Source of the DNA: Metaclostridioides mangenotii
Lineage (GTDB): Bacteria > Bacillota > Clostridia > Peptostreptococcales > Peptostreptococcaceae
Length of the DNA stretch: 64,000 nucleotides
NCBI RefSeq assembly: GCF_017873185.1
Contig: NZ_JAGGJX010000001.1
Span: 496,001-560,000 of the forward strand
Direction: 5' to 3'
The notes beneath the pieces were generated by a model, which saw only the letters and a list, made by a program, of their open reading frames with translations, was not told where the DNA came from and ran no database searches. The position numbers were made by a program, and so were the translations under genes. Positions 62,746-64,000 of this stretch are shown piece after piece (the stretch's first letter is position 1; the number at the start of each line of letters is the position of its first letter).

Positions 62746-64000
62746 CTAAGCTTTTTTAACTCTAAATAGATATACTCCTAAACCTACCATAGATAATCCG
62801 GCAAACAAGATGCCTACGCTTCCTAGAACTCCTCCTGTTTGAGGTAAAGTCGCTGGTTTATTTGTGTTTAGTCCAGTAAGCTTACCAGTGTTATTCGTAT
62901 TTCCAGAATTGTTATTGTTTCCTCCTGTCTCTGTACCAGGTGGATAAACACCATTTTTATAATTTACTGATTTTACAACAACTAATTCTCCATTTTTAAT
63001 TTGGAATTCAATCTTTTTACTGTCCAATCTATATCCCTCAGAAGCCTTTGTCTGTACAAATATATATTTTCCTGGTTTTAAATTCTTTATTGTTATCTTT
63101 CCATTCCTATCTGTAACTAATCCTTCTTCTAACATATTTTCTTTATAATCTAGCAATTTAAACTCAACACCTGGTATATTGTAATCACTTTTGTAATCTA
63201 CAGCAACAAGCATAACGCTTCCTGTATTAGGTTTTATCATATCTTCTTTATCATTCTCTTTTATTAAATTTATAGATGCATGCTGACCGCTTTTTATCTC
63301 AAAGGAAATTTTCATTGAATCCAACACATAACCATCAGAGGCTTTTGTTTGTACAAAGTTGTATTTGCCAGGTTTTAAATCTTTTATAATTATTATGCCA
63401 TCACCATTTGTAGTCAATCCTTCTCTAATCATATTTCCAGCTTCATCTAATAGATCAAATATAGCACCATATAATTTATTTTTATCTATAGAATCTACAG
63501 TAGTTAGTACAACATCTGCATTTCCAGTTGACTTATCCGATGTTTTGTCACCATTTTTTTCATCAATGTATGAATATGTTTCCTTATTAACAATTTTTAT
63601 ATTATAAGTATCAGGACCTATACCAAAATCAATTTTATAATCTCCTGGTTTGTCTACTACTTTAGGATTAAATATAGTATTAAACGTAAATACACCCTTA
63701 ATATCATTATTCTTCTCGATATAATTGCTTTGATCAGTAAAATGCACTGTCACTTTTCCATCAGTAGTTACATTAAGTGTACCCAAATCAATACCTTCTG
63801 AAGTAAGTATGTTGGAATTAAACTCATTCTCTATCTTTAGCTCATCTGGAATACTAAACGTCTCTTTGAAATCCTTTTCTTTGCTCTTTATAGACCATTT
63901 GTACTCTAGTGTCACTGCTTCAGATAATCCCCATACATGATTTTCTATTGAATCACTATGAATTAATTTTGCTGAGTCCAGTATGCTTTTTTTCTCGTCT
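62746..64000 (-). CDS. LPQTG-anchored surface adhesin, SpaA/CnaB-type repeats (partial, 5-prime end outside window)
   Basis: The open frame runs off the window; no start is visible, and the GTG at 63915 is an internal codon because coding continues upstream (ending DEKKSILDSAKLIHSDS at the edge). Visible in order: a collagen-binding-type adhesion domain (about the first 150 residues), two SpaA/Cna-B like beta-sandwich repeats with the shared KPGKYNFVQTKASDGYVLDS and KPGKYIFVQTKASEGYRLDS motifs, a Gly/Asn/Thr-rich stalk, and the LPQTGG sorting signal followed by a membrane helix and basic tail. It is probably covalently attached to peptidoglycan by the nearby class D sortase. Confidence 0.88.
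   Translation of the reverse strand, partial: DEKKSILDSAKLIHSDSIENHVWGLSEAVTLEYKWSIKSKEKDFKETFSIPDELKIENEFNSNILTSEGIDLGTLNVTTDGKVTVHFTDQSNYIEKNNDIKGVFTFNTIFNPKVVDKPGDYKIDFGIGPDTYNIKIVNKETYSYIDEKNGDKTSDKSTGNADVVLTTVDSIDKNKLYGAIFDLLDEAGNMIREGLTTNGDGIIIIKDLKPGKYNFVQTKASDGYVLDSMKISFEIKSGQHASINLIKENDKEDMIKPNTGSVMLVAVDYKSDYNIPGVEFKLLDYKENMLEEGLVTDRNGKITIKNLKPGKYIFVQTKASEGYRLDSKKIEFQIKNGELVVVKSVNYKNGVYPPGTETGGNNNNSGNTNNTGKLTGLNTNKPATLPQTGGVLGSVGILFAGLSMVGLGVYLFRVKKA

Overview
The window is a low-GC stretch of chromosome whose gene content (lysine and SAM-I riboswitches, an arginine T-box, BioY, YitT, ClpB, a class D sortase and strong AGGAGG ribosome binding sites) points to an anaerobic Firmicute of the class Clostridia, plausibly near the Peptostreptococcaceae. 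The family placement is inference; no rRNA or tRNA gene is present to fix it. Most genes are on the minus strand.

Layout. 0.1-1.3 kb: a lone tyrosine recombinase with two altered catalytic positions. 1.4-5.9 kb: a solo tRNA-editing B3/4 domain protein and the aroB-aroA-aroC-chorismate mutase operon. 6.1-10.9 kb: ilvE, a CorA-type transporter, ftsH and a MarR regulator. 11.3-13.7 kb: metY-metA under a SAM-I riboswitch; MetA has the residue typical of acetyl-CoA users, matching the O-acetylhomoserine sulfhydrylase MetY. 13.8-15.3 kb: a PadR regulator and a Vat-type xenobiotic acetyltransferase. 15.5-20.1 kb: a DeoR regulator, four-carbon acid sugar kinase, PdxA2 and GntP permease, probably for D-threonate catabolism. 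20.4-22.7 kb: bioY-bioB-bioD, translationally coupled, with a palindromic motif inside the promoter spacer. 23.1-28.5 kb: phosphatase, HI0933-type flavoprotein, cmk, plsC, ispH and a histidine-rich metal exporter.

28.6-36.7 kb is the accessory part: a methyltransferase reduced by internal deletion, a GntR/DUF1648 membrane protein pair, an MBL-fold hydrolase, a 36-residue peptide gene, a saccharopine dehydrogenase-like enzyme, and a roughly 2 kb prophage scar. The scar holds the C-terminus of a tail fibre, a small frameshifted protein, a frameshifted XhlA holin, and an ATP-dependent DNA ligase whose ends survive around an unrelated membrane-protein ORF. YitT follows.

36.9-50.1 kb: clpB, a two-gene unit of unknown role with a RepL-like winged helix, argF behind a T-box leader with a second antiterminator-terminator module, an RpiR regulator, mnmM, a pseudouridine synthase, an AI-2E family exporter, a lipoprotein, and lysC-lysA under a lysine riboswitch. 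50.2-64 kb: a Replic_Relax-like protein, a large membrane-anchored protein, a permuted papain-like hydrolase, a YpmS-like protein, glnS, hisC, a zinc-ribbon/GNAT pair, TetR, a LUD protein, a class D sortase, a CPBP protease and an LPQTG adhesin that runs off the window.

No CRISPR array, rRNA, tRNA or intact insertion sequence was seen. Several starts are moved inward from the longest reading frame because the Shine-Dalgarno sequence overlaps or follows the first start codon. The most unusual signals are the argF leader with doubled antiterminators, the ligase/prophage scar, and the repeated palindrome at the biotin promoter.
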